A program made the position numbers and the translations under genes. The notes under the pieces were generated by a model. That model was given only the letters and a program-made list of their open reading frames with translations, was not told the origin of the DNA and ran no database searches. A stretch of DNA of 64,000 bases from Myxococcota bacterium (GTDB lineage: Bacteria > Myxococcota_A > UBA9160 > SMWR01), in assembly GCA_039030075.1 (NCBI GenBank), contig JBCCEW010000003.1, positions 62,001-126,000 on the forward strand, written 5' to 3'. Positions 40,568 through 48,774 of the stretch are shown one piece after another (positions within the stretch are counted from its first letter, which is position 1; each line of letters begins with the position of its first letter).

Positions 40568-42339
40568 GAGGCGGTCCTCGTGGCACCGCGCCCCGAACAG
40601 AAGCGGCGCGACGGCCGCTCGGCATCGACCAGCGAGAAGTCGAAGCGCTGCCCGTCCTCGCGCAACGCCACCTGGAGACGCGCTTCGTCACCGGGCTGCA
40701 GCACTTCGTGGAACTTCAGGGCTTCGAGACGATCCACACGGGGCGACTGGCCGAGGAGTTCCTCGAGCGCCTGCATCACGAAGTGCACCTGCACGACCCC
40801 CGCCACGACGGGAGCACCCGGGAAGTGTCCGTCGAGGAACGAGAGATCCCAGGGAATGCGGAGCCGCACGTCGAGCGCCGTCGCGGTGCGCTCCACGGAA
40901 AGCCGCTCGGGCACCTGCGGCGAGGGCTCGGCCTCGAAGAGCTCCTGGAGCGCGGCCTGGGGCAGCTTCCCCTGGGCGTTGCGCGGCAGTGCGGTGACGA
41001 AGCGCCAGGCGCGCGGCAACAGCACACGGTCGAAGTCAGGGGCGAGATGCTCGGTGAGCAGCTTCGTCAGACTGCGACGGCCACCCGCGTGCATGGACTC
41101 CCAGGCCGCCGCCGCCGGAACCACCGCGGCCGCGACGCGCGCAACGCCCGCCTCGCGGTCGAGGGCGACGAGTGCGACCTCGTCGACGCTCGGGTGTTCC
41201 GCCAACCGGGCTTCCATGTCGGCGAGGGCGAGTCGCTTCTCGCCGACCTTGATCACGCGGTCGGCGCGACCCGCCAGGTGGAAGCCGTCGTCGGTCACGC
41301 GAAAGCGGTCGGCCGTCACGAAGCGCTGCTGACCGTCCGCCAGCCGCTCGCCTGCACTCACGAACGGCGACGCGATGGCGAGGCAGTCGCTGTCGGCGTC
41401 ACGCTCGACGCGCACCGTCGGCATCGGCTGCCAGGGCGCGTCGGGACGGTCTTGCTGGCGTGTCGCCACGCCGCCGGTTTCCGTCGAGCCATACACCTCG
41501 AAGGGCCAGACGCCGACGCGTGCGTGACAAGAAGCGGCGACGTCGCCCGGGAGCGGCCCCCCCGACGAGAAGACGGCCGAGACGTCCGCAAAGGCGTCCC
41601 CGCGTTCCGCGAGATGGCGCAGCGTGGCGGGCGTACTCGCGATGACGAAAGGCGACCCGGCCGGCACGTGCGCCGCCAGCTCCTCGGGATGCAGCACGGG
41701 CGTGCGCAGGAAGGAACGCCCGCTCGCGAGGGGCCAGAGGACGCGAAAGAGCAGCCCGTAGACGTGCTGCGGCGAGACCGTCGCCAGCACCGACGCGTCG
41801 GCAGGCACCTCGGCCGCGAAACGGGCTTCGAGGACGTCGACCTCGTCGGCCAGGTGACGCAGCGCCTTCGGCACCACGCGTCCGACCCCGGTGGTGCCCG
41901 AGGTGAAGAGTTCGGCGACGGGGGCGTCGCGGGCGATCGGCTCGAAGGCGATCGACTCGACAGGGCCCGCCCCGTGGAGCGGCGAGAAGCAGGGCGTGCC
42001 TGTCGGGAGCTCGGGCGCGTCCGGGCCGTCGATCAGTGCCACCGCGACGTCGGCAGCGATCCGACGCAGCGCACCCGCCTGTCGCGTCGGCGGGAGCACC
42101 GGCGTCGCGTGTACGGCGAGCGCCCCCAGCCAGCCGACGAGAAAGGCGTAGCTGTCCTCGCAGTGCAGCAGCACCCGCCCCTCGCGCGCGGAAGCAAGCG
42201 CCGGGACCAACCGAGACACGTCGGCGTGGAGATCCTCCCCGCTGCGACGCCCCTCCGCGCCGAACGCGACGACGCGGTCGGAACCGGCCGCGCGCTCGAA
42301 CCAGCGAGCGATCGCGCTCACGCGCTCGACCTCGCGCAC
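40564..42339 (-). CDS. Acyl-ACP ligase fused to a hotdog dehydratase (ApeH-ApeI fusion)
   Basis: 591 residues with two domains. Residues ~1-465 are an AMP-forming ligase: P-loop 'FTSGTTGVGRVVPKAL', 'EVYGSTETGGVATRQ', 'FHLAGRADRVIKVGEKRLALADME' and 'LPRNAQGKLPQ' with the catalytic Lys. Residues ~480-591 form a hotdog dehydratase domain with 'FLDGHFPGAPVVAGVVQVHFV', containing the catalytic His but not the Glu of FabZ. In typical aryl-polyene loci these are separate genes (ApeH, ApeI). The ligase would load the aryl starter (coumarate-like acid) onto the ACP at 42403; the dehydratase half would pair with the protein at 38425. Confidence 0.85.
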   Translation of the reverse strand: MREVERVSAIARWFERAAGSDRVVAFGAEGRRSGEDLHADVSRLVPALASAREGRVLLHCEDSYAFLVGWLGALAVHATPVLPPTRQAGALRRIAADVAVALIDGPDAPELPTGTPCFSPLHGAGPVESIAFEPIARDAPVAELFTSGTTGVGRVVPKALRHLADEVDVLEARFAAEVPADASVLATVSPQHVYGLLFRVLWPLASGRSFLRTPVLHPEELAAHVPAGSPFVIASTPATLRHLAERGDAFADVSAVFSSGGPLPGDVAASCHARVGVWPFEVYGSTETGGVATRQQDRPDAPWQPMPTVRVERDADSDCLAIASPFVSAGERLADGQQRFVTADRFRVTDDGFHLAGRADRVIKVGEKRLALADMEARLAEHPSVDEVALVALDREAGVARVAAAVVPAAAAWESMHAGGRRSLTKLLTEHLAPDFDRVLLPRAWRFVTALPRNAQGKLPQAALQELFEAEPSPQVPERLSVERTATALDVRLRIPWDLSFLDGHFPGAPVVAGVVQVHFVMQALEELLGQSPRVDRLEALKFHEVLQPGDEARLQVALREDGQRFDFSLVDAERPSRRFCSGRGATRTAS

Positions 42340-42402
42340 GACCCGTTCGTCGGGGGCGGAGGCATCGGAGCGTTTTCCGCAGCCCGCGCCGCGGCGCGCA
42401 TC
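42340..42402. other. Short gap inside the pigment operon
   Basis: 63 bases between the ACP and the ligase genes, the largest gap in this operon. No second ACP gene, although described APE loci often have two in tandem. Confidence 0.4.
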
Positions 42403-42681
42403 TCAGGCGCCCTCTGCGTTTCCGAGCTGTCCCGCGACGAAGGTCGCCAGGCTTCGCACCGAAGCGAAGATCTCCTGGTTGCGGTCGGGGTCGTCCTCGA
42501 TGTGGACGCTGTACTTCTCCTCGAGCGCCATCGCGAGCTCGAGGGCATCGATCGAATCGAGCCCGAGCCCTTCCACGAAGAGCGGAGCTTCGGTCTCGAT
42601 CTCTTCGGGCTGGATGTCCTCGAGCGCCAGGGAGTCGACGATCAGCCCTTTGATCTCTGCTTCCAGCTCAGCCGCTGCCAC
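42403..42681 (-). CDS. Acyl carrier protein of the aryl-polyene operon
   Basis: 92 residues, acidic, four-helix ACP fold. The 4'-phosphopantetheine attachment Ser is S43 in 'GLGLDSIDALELAMALEEKY'. It resembles ApeE/ApeF-type ACPs (D-S-I-D-A-L-E-L). It carries starter and growing chain during polyene synthesis. It overlaps the acyltransferase gene upstream by 14 bases. No phosphopantetheinyl transferase gene is in the window, so a general one must activate it. Confidence 0.9.
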   Translation of the reverse strand: MAAAELEAEIKGLIVDSLALEDIQPEEIETEAPLFVEGLGLDSIDALELAMALEEKYSVHIEDDPDRNQEIFASVRSLATFVAGQLGNAEGA

Positions 42682-43510
42682 GTTCCCACCTCTTCTCGAA
42701 ATCGTCCTGCAATGCGGCCGTGAGTCGCGCCGCCGCCGCGCTGCGGCCCTCGCCGCCCGCTAGATAATCGGCGGGATCGATCGGATCGCCAAACGCAACG
42801 CTCCAGAGGGGGGCCACCTCGGGGTAGTCGAAGACGCCTTGCCCCTTCATGAACGCCCGGGGCGTCACCCGGATCAGGGCGGGGACGATCTCGCAGCCGG
42901 CCGCCAGGGCGATGAAGGCCGCGCCCTTCTGGAACTCGCGCAGCCCCTCTTCCGGAGTGCGTGAGCCCTCGGGATACACGACGAGGGTGCGGCCAGCGCG
43001 CAGACGCCGGACCGCGTCGCGAATGACGAGTGGGCCGCTCTCGGCCTTCAAGTAGCCCGACCGGCGGATCGTCTCACGCAGGACGGGGTTGGTCAGCCAC
43101 TCCTCACTCACGACGAAGTCGGCCTGAGGCAGGCAACAGGTGAGGACGGGCGTGTCGACGAGAGACGGGTGGTTGGCGACGATCAGCAGCGGCCGCCGCG
43201 TCAACCGCTCCAACCCTTCGTATCGGGCCTGGAACACGCCCAATGCCGTCACCAACCTCGCCCAGCGGCGGGTCGCGCGGTGGACCCAACGCTGCGACCG
43301 CACCTCGCGCTCCGGCTGACTCTCGCCACGCAAGCGACCGAACGCGTGCTGGATCGGGAGCACGCACCAACCGAGGCCGATCGACAAGAGGAAATAGCTC
43401 GCGAATCCGATCGCCGCTCGGACGCGCCAAAGCCCCCGATCGAGCCCAGAACGTGCGGGATGAGCGCGCTCGCCAGGAGTCCAAACCGGTTCGTTTGCGT
43501 CGTCTTCCAT
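42668..43510 (-). CDS. 1-acyl-glycerol-3-phosphate acyltransferase (PlsC-like)
   Basis: 280 residues from the ATG at 43510. One or two N-terminal membrane spans (IGFASYFLLSIGLGWCVLP), acyltransferase motif 'IVANHPSLVDTPV' (H-x4-D), and 'VVYPEGSRTPEEGLREFQKGAAFIALAAG' (E-G-T/S-R motif III). It is the first gene of the minus-strand pigment operon, ~70 bases downstream of a good -10/-35 pair. In aryl-polyene loci such an enzyme is thought to help build the lipid anchor. An upstream extension to 43939 overlaps the divergent LolA-like gene and is rejected. Confidence 0.85.
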   Translation of the reverse strand: MEDDANEPVWTPGERAHPARSGLDRGLWRVRAAIGFASYFLLSIGLGWCVLPIQHAFGRLRGESQPEREVRSQRWVHRATRRWARLVTALGVFQARYEGLERLTRRPLLIVANHPSLVDTPVLTCCLPQADFVVSEEWLTNPVLRETIRRSGYLKAESGPLVIRDAVRRLRAGRTLVVYPEGSRTPEEGLREFQKGAAFIALAAGCEIVPALIRVTPRAFMKGQGVFDYPEVAPLWSVAFGDPIDPADYLAGGEGRSAAAARLTAALQDDFEKRWERGSG

Positions 43511-43581
43511 CTGCGGCACGGGTCGCTCGGGCAACGTCGCTTGCGCGTTTTCCTCAATCAAGGTCGGCACTTGCGAGATCG

Positions 43582-43611
43582 AGTATAGGGTGCGGCGGTT
43601 TCCTCTGGCAA
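43582..43611 (-). promoter_or_regulatory. Sigma-70-type promoter of the minus-strand pigment operon
   Basis: On the minus strand: -35 TTGCCA (43606-43611), an 18-base spacer, and -10 TATACT (43582-43587). Both hexamers differ from consensus at one position. Transcription would start near 43575, about 65 bases before the ATG at 43510. The divergent export operon begins at 43698, so its promoter must overlap or adjoin this one. Confidence 0.65.
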
Positions 43612-43697
43612 TCGACGGAAAGACCCCGGTCGGGAACGCGTTAGTATCCGCGGCGTCCGGCTTCGCGTGCGGATCACGCCCCGGCCCGTGAGGTGAT

Positions 43698-44438
43698 ATG
43701 CCCCAGCGATCGCCGGTGTCTCTGCGGCGCCCCGCTCCTGCGTGCGGTGACTCTGCGTCCGGCGACCGGCCGGGCGTGCGCAGCGTCCGGTGCCGGCGCG
43801 CAGGCTGGACGGCTCTCGCCGGTCTGGTGGCCCTGCACGTCGCCTCGGCGGGTGCCGAGGGCGTGGAGGCCACCCTCGAGCGGGTGATGCAAGGGATGGC
43901 CGGCACCTCGGGCGTGGTGGCCGAGTTTCGCGAGAGCAAGGAACTCGCGCTGCTGTCCGCGCCGCTGGACTCGCGCGGCGTCCTCTATTTCGTGCCGCCC
44001 GATCGCCTGGCCCGGCTGACCGAGGCCCCGAGCCCGTCGCGCCTCGTCGTCGACGGAGACCGCTTCTTCCTGGAAGACGCGACCGGGGGAGAGGCTCTCG
44101 ACCTCTCGTCGAATCCGGTGGCGGCTCAAGTCGTCTCGAACTTCATCGTGCTGTTCAACGGCGACCTCGAAGCGCTGCGCGAGCGCTACGAACCCCGCTT
44201 CGAGACCACCGACGCCGGCTGGACCCTCGCGCTGGTGCCGCGCGGCCGACCCCTCTCGGACGTGGTCGCGTCGGTGACCCTCCACGGCCAGGGCCGCGCT
44301 CTGGCGAAGATGGAGCTCGTCGAAACCGGCGGCGACAAGACCACCACCTGGTTCGACAACGTGCGCACCGACGTGGAGCTCGAGCCCGCGACCCTCGAGC
44401 GCGTCTTCGCGCGCGGAGATCGCCCCGACGCGCGATGA
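43698..44438 (+). CDS. LolA-like outer-membrane lipoprotein carrier protein
   Basis: 246 residues; AGGTGA is very close to the ATG, and a GTG at 43776 (MRSVRCRRAGWTALAGLVALHVASAGA) would give a more normal signal peptide. The mature part follows the LolA-like half-barrel: 'LERVMQGMAGTSGVVAEFRESKELALLSAPLDSRGVLYFVPPDRLARL' and 'NGDLEALRERYEPRFE'. Aryl-polyene loci usually encode such a periplasmic carrier, presumably to move the lipid-linked pigment to the outer membrane. It is translationally coupled (ATGA) to the MMPL exporter. Confidence 0.8.
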   Translation: MPQRSPVSLRRPAPACGDSASGDRPGVRSVRCRRAGWTALAGLVALHVASAGAEGVEATLERVMQGMAGTSGVVAEFRESKELALLSAPLDSRGVLYFVPPDRLARLTEAPSPSRLVVDGDRFFLEDATGGEALDLSSNPVAAQVVSNFIVLFNGDLEALRERYEPRFETTDAGWTLALVPRGRPLSDVVASVTLHGQGRALAKMELVETGGDKTTTWFDNVRTDVELEPATLERVFARGDRPDAR

Positions 44439-46828
44439 CCGATCGCGCGATCCGCTGGTCGTTCGGCGCCGTCGTGGCCCTGCTCGCGGCCTACGCCGTC
44501 ACCCATCTCGAACTCTCGACCGACGTCACCCACTTCCTGCCGTCGGAGAGTGAGGCCGAAATCGCGGTCCTGGCATCGCGGCTGTCGGACAGCGAACTGA
44601 CGCGCACGATGATCCTGACGCTGCGCGGGCCCGAGATCGACGACGCCGTCGCGGCCGCACGCGGGCTCGCCGAGCGACTCGAGGGACACCCGGAGATCGC
44701 CCGCCTCCAGGGCGAACTCGAACCCGAGCGGATGGAGGAGGTCTACCAGCTATACTTCCCGCGCCGCCTGCTGTTCTTGTCGTCTCAGCCCGAGACCGAC
44801 GTCCCGGCACTCTTCGAGGACGCGGCGCTGCGCGAACGCGCGCGACAGCTGAAGGCCACGCTCGCATTGCCGAGCTCCACGCTGCAAACGCGCTTGATCC
44901 CCGCGGATCCGATCGGCGGCTTCGAGCGGGTGCTCCAGCGGCTGGGCGCTCAGCGCCCGCCCCTCGAGAGCCACGACGGCCACTTTGTGACGCGCGAGCG
45001 CGACCACGCGGTGCTCTTCCTCACCACCCACCACTCGGCCTTCGACTCGGCGCCCCAGGCCCGCTTGCTCGCCGCCATCGACGCGGCCTTCGCGGCGGTC
45101 GCGGCCGACGCCCAAGGGCCGATCGTGCTCGAAGCGAGTGGCGCAAACCGCTTCGCCGTCGCCGCCGAGCGCAGCATCCGCCGCGACGTCAACTGGATCG
45201 CTGCCGCATCCTTCCTCGGAGTGGCGCTCGTCTTCTTCGCGTTCCTGCGCTCGGGGCACTTCTTCCTGCTTGCCGTGTTCCCGGCGGTGACGGGCATCCT
45301 CGTCGCCGCCGTCGCACTGCGCGCGACCACGGGACGGCTCGACGGCGTGACCATGGCCTTCGGCGCGTCGCTGATCGGGGTCGCGATCGACTACTCGATC
45401 CACGTGCTCGATCACTACCGGCTCCATCCCGACGAGACAGGGCGCGCGATCGTGCGGCGGCTCTGGCCTTCGCTCGCGGTGGGCGCACTCACGACGATGG
45501 CGAGCTTCGCAGGGCTCTCCCTCACCAGCTTCCCGGGCTTCCGCGAGATCGGCATCTTCGCGACGCTCGGCGTCGGGTCAGCGCTCCTCGTCACGCTCTT
45601 CGTGTTGCCCGCGTTCTTGTCGAACGACGGCAGCCCGCGCCCGGTCCCGGCGCTGGCGTCCCGCGTGGCCTCCGGGTTGGGGAACGCGCTGACCCGCTGG
45701 CGCTCCCGGCGCGGCCAGCTGCTGTGGATCCCGCTCGTGTGCGTCGGTGCGGCCGCCACCTTGCTTCCCCAGCTGCGCTTCGAGGACGACCTGTCGCGTC
45801 TGATGTCCCTCGACCCGGAGCTGCGGGCAGAAGAGGAGCGGGTCCGCGCCCGCGTCGCGCGCGAAGAATCCGGCCGCGTGATCTTCGCGCTGGGAGACGA
45901 CTTCGAAGCCGCCATCGCCGCCAACGACGCCGTCGCGCTGCGGCTCGATGCCGCGCGTGCCGCGGGGCGGGTGGGCGACTTCCGCTCGCTGCACTCGCTC
46001 CTGTGGTCGGCGTCGCTGCAAGAGCGCAACGCCGCCGCGGTGGCCGCGATTCCCGACGCGGCGGAGCGCGTCGAAGCCGCGTTCGCGGCGGAAGGCTTTC
46101 GCCCCGAGGGCCTCGCACCCTTCCGAGCCGCGTTGGCCGAGCCGCCCCCGGAACCGCTCTCGCCCGAGGCGCTGCGCGCGTCGCCCCTCGGCGCTCTGGT
46201 GACCCCGCTGCTCCTCGATCTCGGCGACCGCGCGGCCGCCGTCACCTATCTGCGCGGCGCGACCGACGTCGCCGCCCTCGAGGCCGAGCTCGATGGCCTG
46301 GCGCGCGTCCACGTCTTCGACCAGCGCAGCTTCATGAACGCGATCTTCCGCGAGTTCCGCACGACGACGCTCCAACAGATCGGCGTGGGCTGCCTGCTCG
46401 TCCTGCTGGTGCTGGGGCTCCGCTACCGACGCGTGCGGCCCGTGCTGGCGGCGTTCGTGCCGTCGGTGCTCGTCGCCGCGACCGTGCTCGCCGGCTTCGC
46501 CGCGCTCGGCGTCGAGGTGAACCTGCTCCACGTCACGAGCCTGATCCTGGTGATGGGGATGGGCGTCGACTACGGCGTCTTCATCGTCGACAGCGCCGGT
46601 CGCCGTGGCCACCTCGACGCCACCCTGCTCTCGCTGCTGCTCTCCTGCCTGACGACGGTCTTCGTCTTCGGCACGCTCGCCATCTCCGAACACGGCGCGC
46701 TGCGCGCGATCGGCGCGACGACGGGCGTGGGCGTGCTCTTGTCCTTCGTCCTCGCCCCGGTGACCCTCATCTTGTTGCGCCCGGAGCCACCGCGCTCGGG
46801 CTCCACGTCGGAGGAACCCGCGGCATGA
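44435..46828 (+). CDS. MMPL/RND-family exporter
   Basis: 797 residues with the twofold RND plan: one helix (IRWSFGAVVALLAAYAV), a large periplasmic domain, five helices around residues 250-400, then the same again with helices near 430, and 650-785. Conserved helix-4-type motifs are 'GASLIGVAIDYSIHVLDHY' and 'VMGMGVDYGVFIVDSA', both with the intramembrane G-x-x-x-D-Y. MMPL proteins in aryl-polyene loci are thought to flip or export the lipid-bound polyene across the inner membrane. The second periplasmic domain is the smaller one. Coupled to genes on both sides by ATGA overlaps. Confidence 0.9.
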   Translation: MTDRAIRWSFGAVVALLAAYAVTHLELSTDVTHFLPSESEAEIAVLASRLSDSELTRTMILTLRGPEIDDAVAAARGLAERLEGHPEIARLQGELEPERMEEVYQLYFPRRLLFLSSQPETDVPALFEDAALRERARQLKATLALPSSTLQTRLIPADPIGGFERVLQRLGAQRPPLESHDGHFVTRERDHAVLFLTTHHSAFDSAPQARLLAAIDAAFAAVAADAQGPIVLEASGANRFAVAAERSIRRDVNWIAAASFLGVALVFFAFLRSGHFFLLAVFPAVTGILVAAVALRATTGRLDGVTMAFGASLIGVAIDYSIHVLDHYRLHPDETGRAIVRRLWPSLAVGALTTMASFAGLSLTSFPGFREIGIFATLGVGSALLVTLFVLPAFLSNDGSPRPVPALASRVASGLGNALTRWRSRRGQLLWIPLVCVGAAATLLPQLRFEDDLSRLMSLDPELRAEEERVRARVAREESGRVIFALGDDFEAAIAANDAVALRLDAARAAGRVGDFRSLHSLLWSASLQERNAAAVAAIPDAAERVEAAFAAEGFRPEGLAPFRAALAEPPPEPLSPEALRASPLGALVTPLLLDLGDRAAAVTYLRGATDVAALEAELDGLARVHVFDQRSFMNAIFREFRTTTLQQIGVGCLLVLLVLGLRYRRVRPVLAAFVPSVLVAATVLAGFAALGVEVNLLHVTSLILVMGMGVDYGVFIVDSAGRRGHLDATLLSLLLSCLTTVFVFGTLAISEHGALRAIGATTGVGVLLSFVLAPVTLILLRPEPPRSGSTSEEPAA

Positions 46829-47301
46829 AGTCGCGTCTCGTGCGCATCCTCGCCACGGTTGCCGCGCCGCTGCTGCTCGGGGGCTGTCAGACGCTGCGCG
46901 CCGCCTGGGGGCTGCCCCAGGTGCCGGCGTGCTCGGGTGTCGCGCTTCCCGCGGCAGCGCTCCCCGGTGGCGACTTTCGGGTGCGCGAGCAGGTGCGCAT
47001 GACCGCGGAAGACGTCGAGGTGCGACTCACGCTGGTCGTCGAACGACGCGGCGGACGCATGGTCGGGATCGGTTTGAACGAGTTCGGTGCCACCCTCTTC
47101 ACCCTCGTCCAGGAAGGCGGGCGCGTGAAGGTCGAATCGGATCTCGGCGGCGCACTCCAACTCGACCCGGAGACCCTGTGGGTCGACTGGCAGACCGCAC
47201 GGCTATCGCGTCCCGAAGCCGGAGAACGCATCGAGATCCGACGCCCGGGGTGCTCGCACCAGAGCGTGTTCGTCCAGATCGAGCGCGTCGCGAACGGCTA
47301 G
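46825..47301 (+). CDS. DUF3261-like outer-membrane lipoprotein of the export operon
   Basis: 158 residues. A lipobox is visible: 'ILATVAAPLLLGGCQT', with lipidation at C21. The mature part is a beta-rich domain ('VRMTAEDVEVRLTLVVERRGGRMVGIGLNEFGATLFTLVQEGGRVKVESDL') like the DUF3261 lipoproteins that follow MMPL genes in aryl-polyene loci. GGAGG lies about ten bases before the ATG, which overlaps the MMPL stop. Together with the LolA-like protein and MMPL exporter it forms a three-gene pigment-export operon. Confidence 0.75.
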   Translation: MKSRLVRILATVAAPLLLGGCQTLRAAWGLPQVPACSGVALPAAALPGGDFRVREQVRMTAEDVEVRLTLVVERRGGRMVGIGLNEFGATLFTLVQEGGRVKVESDLGGALQLDPETLWVDWQTARLSRPEAGERIEIRRPGCSHQSVFVQIERVANG

Positions 47302-47322
47302 CCGTCCGATCGACGCTGCGGG

Positions 47323-48774
47323 CTAGCGCTGGAGCTTGCCGGTCGCAGTGCGCGCGAGGGCGTCAACGACGCGGAACTCGCGCGGCACCTTGTAGCTCGG
47401 CAGCGACCGGCGGCAGTGGCGCGTGAGGTCGGCTCGGTCGGGTGCGTCGCCGGCCGGGTCGGCGACGATCTCGGCCACCGGGATCTCACCGAGCTGCGGG
47501 TGGGTGCGCGCGAACACGCGGCACTCCTGCACGGCCGGGTGCGCGAGCAGCACGCTCTCCACCTCTTCGCTGAAGAACTTCATGCCGGCCATGTTGATGC
47601 GGTTGTGACGACGTCCGGCGAGGTGCAGCGTGCCGTCCGCATCGAACCAGCCCTGGTCGCCGGTCCGGAAGCCGTCTTCGCCCAGCAACGACGCGGAAGG
47701 CGTCCAGGGGTCGAGGTAGGCATCGAAGAGGCCGGGGCCGCGGATGCACACCTCGCCCGTCCGGTCCGGCGCTCCGGGCGCCTGAATGCGCTTCCCCTCG
47801 TCGTCGCGCAGCCACACGTCGTAGGCAGGCAGCGGCTTCCCCAGCGCAGTGGGCTTCGTGGCGGCCTCGTCGCGGTTCAAGACCGGCAGCCCCACTTCGA
47901 TGATCCCGAGCGCCTGTGACAGGGGAAACCCGAAGCGCGCCTGGAAGCGCTCGGCGACCTCGGCCCGCAACCCCTCGGCGGTGGACACGGCGAGACGCAG
48001 CGGCAAGCGCGCGTCCGACGCGTCCTTCGAGAGCAGGTGGTAATGATAGGGAGAGGCGTAGGAGACGGTGGCGCGTTCGCGTCCGGCGAAGGCGAGCACG
48101 GGTTTCGCGAGCGCACTCTGGGGCAGGAGCACCGTCGCGCCCGACCGGAGGTACAGGAGGATCGACACCACGAAGTGGTGCGCCATCGGGAGCAGCCAGA
48201 GCACACGATCTTGCGGGCCGATCTCGAGGCCCGCGTTCGCGGCGTCGAGTCGCTCGAGGATCCGGGCGTGGGAGAGGATCACGCCCTTTCGCGTGCTCGT
48301 GGTGCCCGAGGTGAAGCGCAGGTAGGCCGGATCGAGCGCGCGAAAGGCAGCTTCGTCGATGCTGGGTTCGGCTTCCGACGAGCCGGGTTCGACTGCGGAC
48401 GAACTGGACTCGACTTCCGGCAGCCGCTCGAGGCGAAACGCCTCGGACTCGCGGCACCAGGCGTGCAGCTTCGCCTGGGTTGCGAAGCGGGTGCGGGCCT
48501 CGTCGCCGGCGTCGTCGGGGACCGGCACCAGGCACCCGCCAGCCTCGAGGATCGCGAGGGCCGTCTCGATGAAGGCCGGCCCGGGCCGCGCCACCAGGCC
48601 GCAGCGCTCCCCCCGCGACAAGCCCTCGTCGCGCAGCGCGGCGGCGCGAGCGTCCACGCGCTCGAGGAGCGCGGCGTAGCCGATGGTTTCAGACGAGCCT
48701 CCGCGGTCGACGCAAAGCGCCGGGTGCTCCGGACGCGCCTCGGCGTGGCGCCGCAGGGTGTCGACGACGTTCAT
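47323..48774 (-). CDS. Stand-alone AMP-dependent acyl/aryl ligase (second module)
   Basis: 483 residues of the ANL adenylate-forming superfamily: P-loop 'LRFTSGTTSTRKGVILSHA', 'GIIEVGLPVLNRDEAATKP' in the place of the aromatic/A5 motif, 'GFRTGDQGWFDADGTLHLAGRRHNRINMAGMKFF' (A7-A8) and 'RTATGKLQR' (A10 Lys). It ends the operon running left from the ACP at 51656 and overlaps the flavoprotein gene by four bases. The likely job is to activate a carboxylic acid and load it on that ACP. It is distinct from the ligase-dehydratase fusion at 40564, so the locus has two loading enzymes. Confidence 0.8.
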   Translation of the reverse strand: MNVVDTLRRHAEARPEHPALCVDRGGSSETIGYAALLERVDARAAALRDEGLSRGERCGLVARPGPAFIETALAILEAGGCLVPVPDDAGDEARTRFATQAKLHAWCRESEAFRLERLPEVESSSSAVEPGSSEAEPSIDEAAFRALDPAYLRFTSGTTSTRKGVILSHARILERLDAANAGLEIGPQDRVLWLLPMAHHFVVSILLYLRSGATVLLPQSALAKPVLAFAGRERATVSYASPYHYHLLSKDASDARLPLRLAVSTAEGLRAEVAERFQARFGFPLSQALGIIEVGLPVLNRDEAATKPTALGKPLPAYDVWLRDDEGKRIQAPGAPDRTGEVCIRGPGLFDAYLDPWTPSASLLGEDGFRTGDQGWFDADGTLHLAGRRHNRINMAGMKFFSEEVESVLLAHPAVQECRVFARTHPQLGEIPVAEIVADPAGDAPDRADLTRHCRRSLPSYKVPREFRVVDALARTATGKLQR

